Assembly: GCA_035303885.1 (NCBI GenBank)
Contig: DATGRE010000054.1
Coordinates: 1 to 18,233 of the forward strand
Length of the DNA: 18,233 bases
Reading direction: 5' to 3'
DNA from: Zeimonas sp035303885
GTDB taxonomy: Bacteria; Pseudomonadota; Gammaproteobacteria; Burkholderiales; Burkholderiaceae_E
In this document: positions 8,479 through 17,927 of the stretch, in pieces
Numbering within the stretch: the stretch's first letter is position 1
Layout of the letters: every line of letters begins with the position of its first letter
Translations under genes and position numbers: made by a program
The notes under the pieces: generated by a model
Databases searched by the model: none
Seen by the model: the letters and a program-made list of their open reading frames with translations, nothing else
What the model was told of the DNA's origin: nothing

Positions 8479-9510
8479 TCAGAACCCGATCCGGTTGCGC
8501 CGTGCGTTTCGTGCGACGTTCAGGTCGTCGGTCTCGATCGCGTCGCGTCCGGCAAGCTTCGCGTTGCCGAAGGCGCCGATCAGCAGCCGCCGCATCTCGC
8601 GCGGCGCGAACGACGCCAGCCGTTCGACGACTTCGTCGTCGGGCTGCGGCGGGAACGAAGCGCCCCACTCGTGGGCCTCGCGGATCTCGCGATACAGGTT
8701 GCGCGCGATGCGCGCCGCTCCCTCCCGATCGGGCGGCGGAATCCGGTAGACGTTCATCCGGTTCAGGATCGGGTCGGGAATCCGGCTCTCCTCGTTCGCG
8801 GTGGCGATCCACACGATCTCGGAGCAGTCGAGCGGAATCTCGGCGAACTCGTCGACGAACTCGGCCGCCGTATCGGGTTCGAGCAATCCGTAGAGCGCGC
8901 CGAGCGGGTCGTATGCGCCGTCGGTGCTCGCCTTGTCGATCTCGTCGACGACGATCACCGGGTTGGCGTAGTCGCCGTGCACGAGGGTCTCGAAGACCTT
9001 GCCGGCGCGTGCGTTCTTCCATTGGGAGGAGGCGCCCGAAAGAATCCAGCCGGCGGTCAGCGAGCTCATCGAGACGAAGCCGTAGCCGGTGCCCAGCAGC
9101 TGCGAGACGCGCCGCGCGAAGTGCGTCTTGCCGATGCCGGGATCGCCGAGCAGCAGCACGGGCGTCAGCTCGATGGGATCGGCCGTCTCGAGGCACAGCG
9201 CCAGCTGCCGGCGCAGGTCGTCGAGCACCTCGCCGAAGTTCGGGAGCTCGTCCTCCAGGGCGTCGAAGTCGGGCATCGCGCCGGGCTTGACGCAGAAGCG
9301 ATCGCCGCCCGCCTTCAGCATGCGCTCGTAGGTGTCCTTCAGCGCTTCGTTGGCCCCGGGGGCGAGTTCGTCGAGCTTGACCTCGACTTTCGAGGTCGAA
9401 TAGATCTGGCGGAATCCGGCAATCGTGATCGGTTGCGGGCGGGGGTTCGCGCCGTGCGATCCGGAATGGCCGGAATCGTTCGAAGACCGCATACGGACGT
9501 CGGCTGGCAT
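8479..9510 (-). CDS. stand-alone Lon-like AAA+ ATPase (no protease domain)
   Basis: A 343-aa cytoplasmic AAA+ ATPase. Walker A is GDPGIGKT at 122-129, Walker B VIVVDEID at about 185-192, sensor 1 in WIATAN (N239), a candidate arginine finger R251 in ILNRM, and sensor 2 in PREMRRLL near 303-310. The stretch DPLGALYGLLEPDTAAEFVDEFAEIPLDCSEIVWIATAN copies the Lon ATPase pattern (SALLEVLDPEQN...FIATAN). Yet there is no Lon N-terminal substrate domain and no C-terminal Ser-Lys protease domain; the protein ends soon after sensor 2. The first 40 residues are polar and probably disordered. It may be a remodelling ATPase or a partner of a separate protease; the substrate is unknown. The ATG at 9510 lies about 20 nt downstream of a predicted transcription start. 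The ATG at 9492 is an alternative start. Confidence 0.8.
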   Translation of the reverse strand: MPADVRMRSSNDSGHSGSHGANPRPQPITIAGFRQIYSTSKVEVKLDELAPGANEALKDTYERMLKAGGDRFCVKPGAMPDFDALEDELPNFGEVLDDLRRQLALCLETADPIELTPVLLLGDPGIGKTHFARRVSQLLGTGYGFVSMSSLTAGWILSGASSQWKNARAGKVFETLVHGDYANPVIVVDEIDKASTDGAYDPLGALYGLLEPDTAAEFVDEFAEIPLDCSEIVWIATANEESRIPDPILNRMNVYRIPPPDREGAARIARNLYREIREAHEWGASFPPQPDDEVVERLASFAPREMRRLLIGAFGNAKLAGRDAIETDDLNVARNARRNRIGF

Positions 9511-9539
9511 TTGCCTGCAATGTTGCTCTAGCCGTAATC

Positions 9540-9568
9540 ATTTTGTCCGCGCCGTGTGGTGTGGACAA
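9540..9568 (-). promoter_or_regulatory. sigma-70 promoter of the AAA+ ATPase gene
   Basis: On the minus strand TTGTCC (9568-9563) and CAAAAT (9545-9540) are separated by exactly 17 nt, each matching four of six consensus bases. The predicted start of transcription is about 20-25 nt before the ATG at 9510. The promoter is back to back with the rpsU promoter. Confidence 0.5.
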
Positions 9569-9626
9569 GTCCCTGCGTCGGGACGCTGCGCCGCCGGTCG
9601 GACGGGGACGGCTTCGTCGGCTTCAC

Positions 9627-9655
9627 TTGAGCTTCCCTGGGCGGCGGGCTATAAT
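9627..9655 (+). promoter_or_regulatory. sigma-70 promoter of rpsU and the macromolecular-synthesis operon
   Basis: TTGAGC (9627-9632) and a perfect TATAAT (9650-9655) are 17 nt apart. This is the best sigma-70 promoter in the window. Transcription should begin near 9662, giving a leader of about 24 nt with AAGGGGGT as ribosome site before the rpsU ATG at 9686. Confidence 0.85.
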
Positions 9656-9685
9656 TTTCGGTTCCACGCAAGGGGGTTACCGTTA

Positions 9686-9898
9686 ATGCCGACTGTCCGC
9701 GTCAAGGAGAACGAGCCGTTCGACGTCGCGCTGCGTCGCTTCAAGCGCACGATCGAGAAAGCCGGGATCATCACCGAGCTTCGGGCGCGCGAGTTCTACG
9801 AGAAGCCGACGGCGGCTCGCAAGCGCAAGAAGGCGGCCGCCGTCAAGCGTCACCACAAGCGTCTGCGCAGCCAGATGCTGCCGAAGAAGCTGTACTGA
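9686..9898 (+). CDS. rpsU: 30S ribosomal protein bS21
   Basis: A 70-aa very basic protein of the small ribosomal subunit, needed for efficient initiation on Shine-Dalgarno mRNAs. The sequence MPTVRVKENEPFDVALRRFKRTIEKAG, the EFYEKPTAARKRKKAAAVKRHHKRL core and the C-terminal end agree with bS21 over the whole length. The ATG is preceded by AAGGGGGT at 8 nt spacing and by a strong promoter at 9627-9655. It is the first gene of the rpsU-yqeY-dnaG-rpoD unit. A terminator directly downstream should make its transcript the most abundant of the operon. Confidence 0.97.
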   Translation: MPTVRVKENEPFDVALRRFKRTIEKAGIITELRAREFYEKPTAARKRKKAAAVKRHHKRLRSQMLPKKLY

Positions 9899-9950
9899 CG
9901 CCAAGCCGGATCGACGCCCGGGCGCGAACGGCGCCTGGCCACGGCTCCCG

Positions 9951-9972
9951 GCGCGCGCCGTAGTGCGCGCGC
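9951..9972 (+). other. 8-bp GC hairpin between rpsU and yqeY
   Basis: GCGCGCGC (9951-9958), a 6-nt loop and GCGCGCGC (9965-9972) form a perfect 8-bp hairpin about 50 nt after the rpsU stop. No T-tract follows, so it is not an intrinsic terminator. It could protect the 3' end of the rpsU mRNA or mark a processing site in the operon transcript. Confidence 0.4.
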
Positions 9973-9988
9973 ACGAGGTGCGTACCGC

Positions 9989-10025
9989 AGCCCGCCCGGG
10001 TATCCTGAGGCGGGCTTCGTTTTTT
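9989..10025 (+). terminator. intrinsic terminator/attenuator between rpsU and yqeY
   Basis: AGCCCGCC (9989-9996) pairs perfectly with GGCGGGCT (10009-10016) around a 12-nt loop, followed by TCG and six T residues (10020-10025). It lies inside the operon, 15 nt before the yqeY ATG. In E. coli a terminator likewise follows rpsU in the rpsU-dnaG-rpoD operon and holds down primase level; the same role is inferred here. Confidence 0.8.
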
Positions 10026-10039
10026 GGGGGTCGAAACGC

Positions 10040-10495
10040 ATGGGCCTGAAGGACCGGATCGGCGAGGACATGAAGGCGGCGATGCGCGCGCGCGACGCCG
10101 AGCGCCTGTCGACGATCCGCATGCTCGTCGCCGCCATCCGGCAGAAGGAGATCGACGAGCGCATCGAGCTCGACGACGCGCAGACGATTTCCGTCGTCGA
10201 GCGCCTCTCCAAGCAGCGCCGCGACGCGATCGCGCAGTACGAGCAGGCCGGACGCGAGGATCTCGCCGCGCGAGAGCGCTACGAGCTCGACGTGCTCGCC
10301 GGATACCTGCCGCGGCAGGCGAGCGACGACGAGATCGCCGCCGAGGTCGACGCGGCGATCGCCGCCACCTCCGCCGCCGGGCCGCAGGACATGGGCAAGG
10401 TGATGGGCGTGCTCAAGCAGCGCCTGGCCGGCCGCGCCGACCTGTCGAAGGTGTCGGCGCAGGTGCGCGCCCGCCTGGCGGCTCCGCGCGCCTGA
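10040..10495 (+). CDS. yqeY: GatB/YqeY domain-containing protein
   Basis: A 151-aa cytoplasmic protein that consists of the YqeY domain, related to the C-terminal tRNA-binding tail of GatB, the amidotransferase subunit that makes Gln-tRNA/Asn-tRNA. The sequence MGLKDRIGEDMKAAMRARDAERLSTIRMLVAAIRQKEID and the C-terminal QDMGKVMGVLKQRLAGRADLSKVSAQVRARL match the family throughout. The length is typical. The ATG at 10040 has GGGGG 9 nt upstream, just after the terminator T-tract. A place between rpsU and dnaG is common in betaproteobacteria and firmicutes. The biochemical role is not established; a link to tRNA-dependent amidation is inferred from the domain only. Confidence 0.9.
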   Translation: MGLKDRIGEDMKAAMRARDAERLSTIRMLVAAIRQKEIDERIELDDAQTISVVERLSKQRRDAIAQYEQAGREDLAARERYELDVLAGYLPRQASDDEIAAEVDAAIAATSAAGPQDMGKVMGVLKQRLAGRADLSKVSAQVRARLAAPRA

Positions 10496-10536
10496 GGCGC
10501 CGCGCGACGCGGCCGACGCATCGGCGCTGCCCGGCG

Positions 10537-12438
10537 GTGATTCCGCAGGCATTCATCCAGGATCTGCTCGCCCGGGTCGACATCGTCGACGTCGTCGGGC
10601 GCTCGGTGAGGCTGAAGAAATCGGGCGCCAATTTCCTCGGCCTGTGTCCGTTCCACGGGGAGAAGACGCCGTCGTTCACGGTGAGCCCGGCCAAGCAGTT
10701 CTATCACTGTTTCGGCTGCGGCGCGCATGGCTCGGCGATCGGCTTCCTGATGGAGCACGGCGGGCTCGGCTACGTCGAGGCCATCGAGGAGCTCGCGCGT
10801 TCGATCGGCGTCGAGGTGCCCCGCGAAGGCGGGGACGGAGGCGAGCGAAGGTCTCCCGCACTGCTGTCGCTGCTCGAGCAGGCGGCGCGCTTCTACCGAC
10901 AGCGGCTGAAGGATGCGCCGCCGGCGATCGACTACCTGGTCGGTCGCGGATTGAAGGGGACGACGGCCGCGCGCTTCGCACTCGGCTACGCGCCGGCGCA
11001 GTGGCGCGGCCTGGAAGCCGCGGTCGCCGACTACGACGCGCCGGAAATGGCGATCGCGGGCCTCGTCGTCGAAAGCGACGGCGGCAAGCGCTACGACCGC
11101 TTCCGCGATCGCATCATGTTTCCGATCCGCAACCCGCGCGGACAGGTGATCGGATTCGGCGGGCGGGTGCTCGGTGCCGGCGAGCCGAAATACCTGAACT
11201 CGCCGGAGACGCCGGTGTTCTCGAAGGGTCGCGAGCTCTACGGGCTCTTCGAGGCGCGCGAGGCGATCCGCCGCGAGGACTGCGCGATCGTCGTCGAGGG
11301 CTATCTCGACGTCGTGATGCTCGCGCAGCACGGCGTGGAGAACGCGGTCGCCACGCTCGGCACGGCCACGACGCCCGATCACGTTCGCAAGCTGCTGCGC
11401 CTGGTCGATCGCGTCGTCTTCGCCTTCGACGGCGACGCAGCGGGCCGCAAGGCGGCGTGGCGCGCACTGGAGGCGTCGCTGTCGCAGGCCGACGACACGC
11501 AACGCGTCGAGTTCCTGTTCCTGCCCGCCGAGCACGACCCGGACAGCTTCGTGCGCGCCTTCGGCGCCGACGGCTTTCGCGAGGCGCTCGCCTCGGCGTT
11601 GCCGCTGTCCGAGCTGCTGCTGCGCGAGCTCGCCGAACGCGTCGACCTCGCCGTGCCCGAGGGGCGGGCGCGGCTGCTCGCCGAAGCGCGTCCCCTGCTC
11701 CAGTCGCTCGCCGCGCCGGCGCTGCGCCTGCAGCTGGTGCACCGGCTGGCCGATCTCGCCGGCGTCGGCGTCGAGGAAGCCGGGCGCTATCTGTCGGCGC
11801 CGGCACCGGGCGGTGCTTCCGGCGCCGCGCAAGGGGCGCGCGGCGCGTGGGGGCCCGGCGAGCGCATCGGGCAGGGAGCCGACCCGGCCGAAGGGCCGTT
11901 CGCGCGCCGTGCGCGTCGGTCGTTCGCCTTCGGCAGCCCGGGTGCGCCCGGCACGGCGCATCCGGCCGCCTCGCTCCGACGCGCCTCGCACGCGCTGCCG
12001 TCGGCGCGTCCCGACCTGGAGCAGCGGGTTCGCTGGCTGGCCGCGCTGCATCCGGCGCTCGCCGAGCGCGCACTCGAAGGCGGCTGGGCGGTCGACGGGT
12101 CGGAGCCGCTCGAAACCTTCGCTTCGGCCGAGCTCGCCGAATGGCTGCGGACGGTCGCGGCGCTGCCCGCGGGGTCCACGCTGGCCAATGTCTGCGAGGC
12201 GTTGCGGGACCAGGCGCCGGCGCTCGTCGAGCGCCTGCAGCGCGAGGCCGCGGCGGTCGACTGGGCGCTCGGGACGCTGACGATCGAGGAGGCGCGCGTC
12301 GAGTTCGACGCCGCGCTCGTGCAGCTGCACGATCGCAGCCTCGCGCGGCAGATCGACGAGCTGGTCGCGACCGGGATGCAGAAGGCCGAGGACCGGGAAA
12401 GATATCAAGAACTTATGGCAAAACGACGCCGCCCTTGA
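10537..12438 (+). CDS. dnaG: DNA primase DnaG
   Basis: A 633-aa primase that makes RNA primers for chromosome replication and works with the DnaB helicase. The CHC2 zinc finger is at the N-terminus (C37, H40, C58, C61 in GLCPFHGEKTPSFTVSPAKQFYHCFGCGAHG). The RNA-polymerase domain follows (RDRIMFPIRNPRGQVIGFGGRVLG; YLNSPETPVFSKGRELYGL). The Toprim metal site is VVEGYLDVVMLAQHG with VVFAFDGDAAGRKAAW. A Gly/Ala/Arg-rich linker at about residues 420-490 leads to the C-terminal DnaB-binding domain. The GTG at 10537 gives VIPQAFIQDLLARVDIVDVV, which matches the usual MIPQ start; the frame is open upstream without similarity. Its ribosome site is poor, in keeping with the low DnaG amounts needed. 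It begins 41 nt after yqeY, downstream of the internal terminator. The last codons contain the rpoD promoter. Confidence 0.96.
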   Translation: MIPQAFIQDLLARVDIVDVVGRSVRLKKSGANFLGLCPFHGEKTPSFTVSPAKQFYHCFGCGAHGSAIGFLMEHGGLGYVEAIEELARSIGVEVPREGGDGGERRSPALLSLLEQAARFYRQRLKDAPPAIDYLVGRGLKGTTAARFALGYAPAQWRGLEAAVADYDAPEMAIAGLVVESDGGKRYDRFRDRIMFPIRNPRGQVIGFGGRVLGAGEPKYLNSPETPVFSKGRELYGLFEAREAIRREDCAIVVEGYLDVVMLAQHGVENAVATLGTATTPDHVRKLLRLVDRVVFAFDGDAAGRKAAWRALEASLSQADDTQRVEFLFLPAEHDPDSFVRAFGADGFREALASALPLSELLLRELAERVDLAVPEGRARLLAEARPLLQSLAAPALRLQLVHRLADLAGVGVEEAGRYLSAPAPGGASGAAQGARGAWGPGERIGQGADPAEGPFARRARRSFAFGSPGAPGTAHPAASLRRASHALPSARPDLEQRVRWLAALHPALAERALEGGWAVDGSEPLETFASAELAEWLRTVAALPAGSTLANVCEALRDQAPALVERLQREAAAVDWALGTLTIEEARVEFDAALVQLHDRSLARQIDELVATGMQKAEDRERYQELMAKRRRP

Positions 12439-12444
12439 TACAAT
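12415..12444 (+). promoter_or_regulatory. internal promoter for rpoD at the 3' end of dnaG
   Basis: ATGGCA (12415-12420, four of six -35 bases) and TACAAT (12439-12444, five of six -10 bases) are 18 nt apart and straddle the dnaG stop codon. Transcription would start near 12451, leaving a leader of about 140 nt before the rpoD GTG. In E. coli a heat-shock promoter for rpoD likewise lies inside dnaG. The -35 match is modest, and whether it is vegetative or heat-shock-type is unclear. Confidence 0.5.
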
Positions 12445-12592
12445 ATGCGGTTCCGCTTTGCCGCCGCGCTTTGCCGCCGGATTCGGTTCGCATCCCCACG
12501 AAGCGCTTTCACGAATCGTTGCTGGAAAACTCGGGCATGCGTCTCCATATGCATCGGGAGCGGGCCCGGTTCATCGCGAGGGTATTCGACAG

Positions 12593-15553
<2,961 letters not shown>

Positions 15554-15560
15554 TCCACGA

Positions 15561-15587
15561 GGGCCGCTTCGAGCGGCCCATTTTTTT
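15561..15587 (+). terminator. intrinsic terminator of the rpsU-yqeY-dnaG-rpoD operon
   Basis: GGGCCGCT (15561-15568), loop TCG and AGCGGCCC (15572-15579) form a perfect 8-bp GC-rich hairpin, followed by A and seven T residues (15581-15587). It begins 7 nt after the rpoD stop codon. Confidence 0.92.
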
Positions 15588-15722
15588 GTCCGGCACGGGC
15601 GTGCTCCGCGCGCCCTGCGCCGTGGCATCCGTGTCCGCTCGCGGCCGTGCTCGGGCGGGTGCTACTCCCTTTGGGCAGGTTGCCGGCCGCACGCATGCGG
15701 TCCGATGATCGTTCTCCTTTTC

Positions 15723-15737
15723 CGGCGCGGGGCGCCG
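15723..15737 (+). other. small hairpin in the leader of the dehydrogenase gene
   Basis: CGGCGC, loop GGG and GCGCCG form a perfect 6-bp hairpin just before the AGGAGAG ribosome site of the gene at 15755. No T-tract follows. The surrounding gap 15588-15754 shows no confident promoter or RNA gene. The hairpin could affect translation, but this is speculative. Confidence 0.3.
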
Positions 15738-15754
15738 TCCGACAGGAGAGCATC

Positions 15755-17041
15755 ATGAATCGGTCTGCGGTCATCGTCGCCGCGTTCGCCGCAGTCGCCT
15801 CCAGCGGCGCGCTGCACGCGCAGGCAAGACCCGACAACCTCGACGCGCTGAAGCAGTTCAAGGTGGCGTCGACCGACCTGGCGATTCCGGTCGTTCCCCA
15901 GGAAGGCCGCAACGCGGAGGCGATCCGGGAGAACCTGAAGAAGGTGCAACTGCCGCCGGGATTCCGGATCGAGCTGTTCGCGGTCGTTCCCGATGCCCGC
16001 CACATGGCGGTCGCGCCGTCGACCAACATGCTGTTCGTCGGCACCCGCAAGACGACCGTCTGGGCCGTGACCGACCGCAACAGCGACGGCGTCGCCGACG
16101 AGGTGAAGGCCTTTGCGCCTTCGCTGCAGTTCAAGAACCCGAATGGCCTGTGCTGGACGCGCGACGGCTTCCTCGTCGTCGTCGAGCACAACCGCGTGCT
16201 GAACTTCCCCGCGGCCGAGTTCTTCTATGAAGGGCCGGACGTCGCCGTCATCGAGGTCGTGCCGCAGGGGCAGCTGATACCCGTCGAGGACGAGTCGTTC
16301 AATCATGGCGCGCGCGCCTGCCGCGTCGGGCCCGACGGCCTGCTCTACATCACGATGGGACAGCCCTTCAACGTCCCGCCGCTGGACAAGCTCGAGGCCT
16401 TCGACCAGGCGGGCATGGGGGGCGTCATCCGGATGAACGCCTTCGACGGCAGCGGTCGCATGGTCTACGCGCGCGGCGCGCGTAACCCGGTCGGGCTCGA
16501 CTTCAATCCGAAGGACAAGACGCTTTGGTGGACCGACAACCAGGTCGACGGGCTTGGCGACGACGTGCCTCCCGGCGAGCTGAACCACTCGACGAAGGCC
16601 GGCGAGCACTTCGGCTTCCCGTACTGGAACGGCAAGTTCAAGGTGGCCGGTTCTCCCGCGGCCCCCGAGCTGAAGGATCTGAAGGAGCCGCCCGGGGCGA
16701 TCTTCCCGCAGGTGGAGTTTCCGGCACACCAGGCGCAGCTGGGCATGACCTTCTATACGGGAACGAAGTTCCCCGAGAAATACCAGGGCGGAATCTTCGT
16801 GGCCGCGCACGGCTCGTGGAACCGGACCCAGCCCTCGGGCGCCGAGGTGCAGTACGTCCCGCTGAAGGCCGACGGCACCGCCGGCCGGATGGAAACCTTC
16901 GCATCGGGCTTTCTCGACCAGGAGACGGGCGTGTATCGCGGACGTCCCGTCGACGTTGCGCAGATGAAGGACGGCTCGCTTCTGGTGTCCGACGATTTCG
17001 CCGGCGCGATCTACCGCATCACCTACGACGGCGCCCGATGA
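15755..17041 (+). CDS. secreted sorbosone-dehydrogenase-like (PQQ-type) beta-propeller oxidoreductase
   Basis: A 428-aa protein of the soluble glucose/sorbosone dehydrogenase superfamily. A Sec signal peptide (MNRSAVIVAAFAAVASSGALHA|QA) sends it to the periplasm. The mature part shows propeller repeats: LPPGFRIELFAVVPDARHMAVAPSTNMLFVGTR, NPNGLCWTRDGFLVVVEHNRVL, HGARACRVGPDGLLYITMGQPFN, YARGARNPVGLDFNPKDKTLWWTDNQVDGLGDDVPPGELN, and the closing FVAAHGSWNRTQPSGAEVQYVPL and RGRPVDVAQMKDGSLLVSDDFAGAIYRITY. Members use PQQ to oxidise sugars or aldehydes; substrate and even PQQ use are unproven here. The ATG at 15755 has AGGAGAG 4-6 nt upstream; the frame remains open to 15647 without similarity. 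A c-type cytochrome starts 7 nt after the stop and would take its electrons. Confidence 0.85.
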   Translation: MNRSAVIVAAFAAVASSGALHAQARPDNLDALKQFKVASTDLAIPVVPQEGRNAEAIRENLKKVQLPPGFRIELFAVVPDARHMAVAPSTNMLFVGTRKTTVWAVTDRNSDGVADEVKAFAPSLQFKNPNGLCWTRDGFLVVVEHNRVLNFPAAEFFYEGPDVAVIEVVPQGQLIPVEDESFNHGARACRVGPDGLLYITMGQPFNVPPLDKLEAFDQAGMGGVIRMNAFDGSGRMVYARGARNPVGLDFNPKDKTLWWTDNQVDGLGDDVPPGELNHSTKAGEHFGFPYWNGKFKVAGSPAAPELKDLKEPPGAIFPQVEFPAHQAQLGMTFYTGTKFPEKYQGGIFVAAHGSWNRTQPSGAEVQYVPLKADGTAGRMETFASGFLDQETGVYRGRPVDVAQMKDGSLLVSDDFAGAIYRITYDGAR

Positions 17042-17048
17042 CCGGCTG

Positions 17049-17363
17049 ATGCGCGGTCTCGCAGCCGTCGTGCTGTTTGTCGCCTGCGCGCCTGCGGCGC
17101 TCGCCGCCGACGCGCAGGCCGGGCGCGCGAAGGCCCGCACCTGCGTGCCTTGCCACGGCGCGAGCGGCATCGCCACGCATCCGGCTGCGCCGCATCTCGC
17201 GGCGCAGCCGCGGGTCTACCTCGTCGAGCAGCTGCGCAACTTCCGCAGCGGAAAGCGCACCGACCCGGTGATGACGCTGATCGCGAAACCGCTCACCGAC
17301 GAGGACATCGAAGACCTCGCCTTGTGGTATTCCTCGGTATCGATCGAAGCGAAGGAGCCCTGA
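17049..17363 (+). CDS. periplasmic mono-heme cytochrome c
   Basis: A 104-aa class I cytochrome c. The signal peptide is MRGLAAVVLFVACAPAALA with cleavage near residue 19. The heme-binding motif is CVPCH at 32-36, and Met75 in RTDPVMTLIAKPL is the likely sixth ligand. The helix YLVEQLRNFRSGKR and the C-terminal LTDEDIEDLALWYSSV are typical of c553/c4-like domains. The ATG is 7 nt after the stop of the dehydrogenase at 15755-17041, so the two are almost surely co-transcribed. The cytochrome probably carries electrons from that enzyme to the respiratory chain. Confidence 0.92.
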   Translation: MRGLAAVVLFVACAPAALAADAQAGRAKARTCVPCHGASGIATHPAAPHLAAQPRVYLVEQLRNFRSGKRTDPVMTLIAKPLTDEDIEDLALWYSSVSIEAKEP

Positions 17364-17445
17364 ACCTCGCGCTGCTTCGCGCCCTTCCGCCGGTGTCGGC
17401 GCTCCCTCCGCGCCGCCGGTCCCCTCCTTTTCCCGAGACCTCGAC

Positions 17446-17655
17446 ATGTTCGGCTACACCGAGGAACAGATCGCCGAGTTCGGCGTCACCTTCGGCATCG
17501 GCGCGTTCATCCTGTTCATGCTGTTCATCATCTGGCAGCTCGCGCGCGAATCGAAGGCGGGGCGCCTCGGCACCTTCGTGCTGTTCCTCGTGCTCGCGCT
17601 CGGGATGATCGGATTCGTCGCGAAGAGCGTGATCCAGATGATGCTCGGGCTGTAG
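17446..17655 (+). CDS. small two-TM membrane protein, DUF2788-like
   Basis: A 69-aa inner-membrane protein. MFGYTEEQIAEFGVTFGIGAFILFMLFIIWQLARESKAGRLG and a second TM (TFVLFLVLALGMIGFVAKSVIQMMLGL) match what I recall of the DUF2788 family found in betaproteobacteria. The function is unknown. The short Lys/Arg-containing loop ARESKAGR between the helices suggests a cytoplasmic loop with both termini outside. The ATG at 17446 has only a weak ribosome site. The gene lies 82 nt after the cytochrome gene; that gap (17364-17445) shows no clear promoter or terminator, so read-through is possible. Confidence 0.78.
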   Translation: MFGYTEEQIAEFGVTFGIGAFILFMLFIIWQLARESKAGRLGTFVLFLVLALGMIGFVAKSVIQMMLGL

Positions 17656-17661
17656 CGCGGC

Positions 17662-17718
17662 CGGCGGGCGGTATCGCGATCGGCGGGCGGCAGCGCGACC
17701 GGCGGATGGGTCCGGCGA
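17662..17718 (+). repeat. about three imperfect 19-bp tandem repeats
   Basis: CGGCGGGCGGTATCGCGAT (17662-17680) is followed directly by CGGCGGGCGGCAGCGCGAC (17681-17699), 16 of 19 identical, and by a more diverged third unit (17700-17718). They lie just after the DUF2788-like gene, at the head of the 272-nt region before the PEP-CTERM gene. No function is evident. Confidence 0.55.
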
Positions 17719-17791
17719 AGCGCCTCGCCGGATGCGTGCGCGGACCGCTGCGCGCCGGTCGAGGTGTCGCCGTGCTTTACATCGTCGACAG

Positions 17792-17833
17792 CGTTCATCG
17801 TAGCCGCTCGGGGAAAACCCGCCGAAATGAACG
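17792..17833 (+). promoter_or_regulatory. inverted repeat upstream of the sigma-54 promoter, candidate activator site
   Basis: CGTTCAT (17792-17798) and ATGAACG (17827-17833) are perfect inverted copies with 28 nt between them, their centres about 35 bp apart. They lie 12-53 bp before the -24/-12 element, on the activator side. Between them is a small CGGG-GAAAA-CCCG hairpin. Sigma-54 promoters need an upstream enhancer-binding protein (PrsR-like for PEP-CTERM genes), but its binding sequence is not known to me. Confidence 0.3.
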
Positions 17834-17844
17834 ACTTGGCCGAG

Positions 17845-17861
17845 CTGGCACGGAACGCGCT
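17845..17861 (+). promoter_or_regulatory. sigma-54 (RpoN) -24/-12 promoter of the PEP-CTERM gene
   Basis: CTGGCACGGAACGCGCT matches the sigma-54 consensus YTGGCACGrNNNTTGCW at all fixed positions except the TT before the -12 GC. The essential GG and GC are present at the correct distance. Transcription would begin near 17872, about 56 nt before the ATG at 17928. Control of PEP-CTERM genes by RpoN with the PrsK/PrsR two-component system is known in floc-forming betaproteobacteria. Confidence 0.7.
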
Positions 17862-17927
17862 TCCTCTCTGGGAGCGTCGGCGAAGGCGCCGCCGCAGCGA
17901 GGAGGTCACGAAAACAAGGAGGTCGGA

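Noticed and set aside
10001..10006. TATCCT as a -10 element for yqeY
   Set aside because: It lies within the loop of the terminator hairpin and has no -35 partner.
10279..12408. A 709-codon minus-strand frame opposite dnaG
   Set aside because: An antisense shadow of a GC-rich gene; no motif, start context or family resemblance.
12458..12592. Earlier start of rpoD at 12458
   Set aside because: The 45 added residues lack the Lys/Ala-rich composition and there is no ribosome site; GTG at 12593 has GAGGG upstream.
15588..15754. A tRNA or small RNA gene between rpoD and the dehydrogenase
   Set aside because: No cloverleaf or TTCGA-type arm could be found; only a short hairpin and the ribosome site are visible.
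15662..17176. A 504-codon minus-strand frame opposite the dehydrogenase and cytochrome genes
   Set aside because: It is the complement of two well-supported genes and shows only compositional Arg/Gly/Val sequence.
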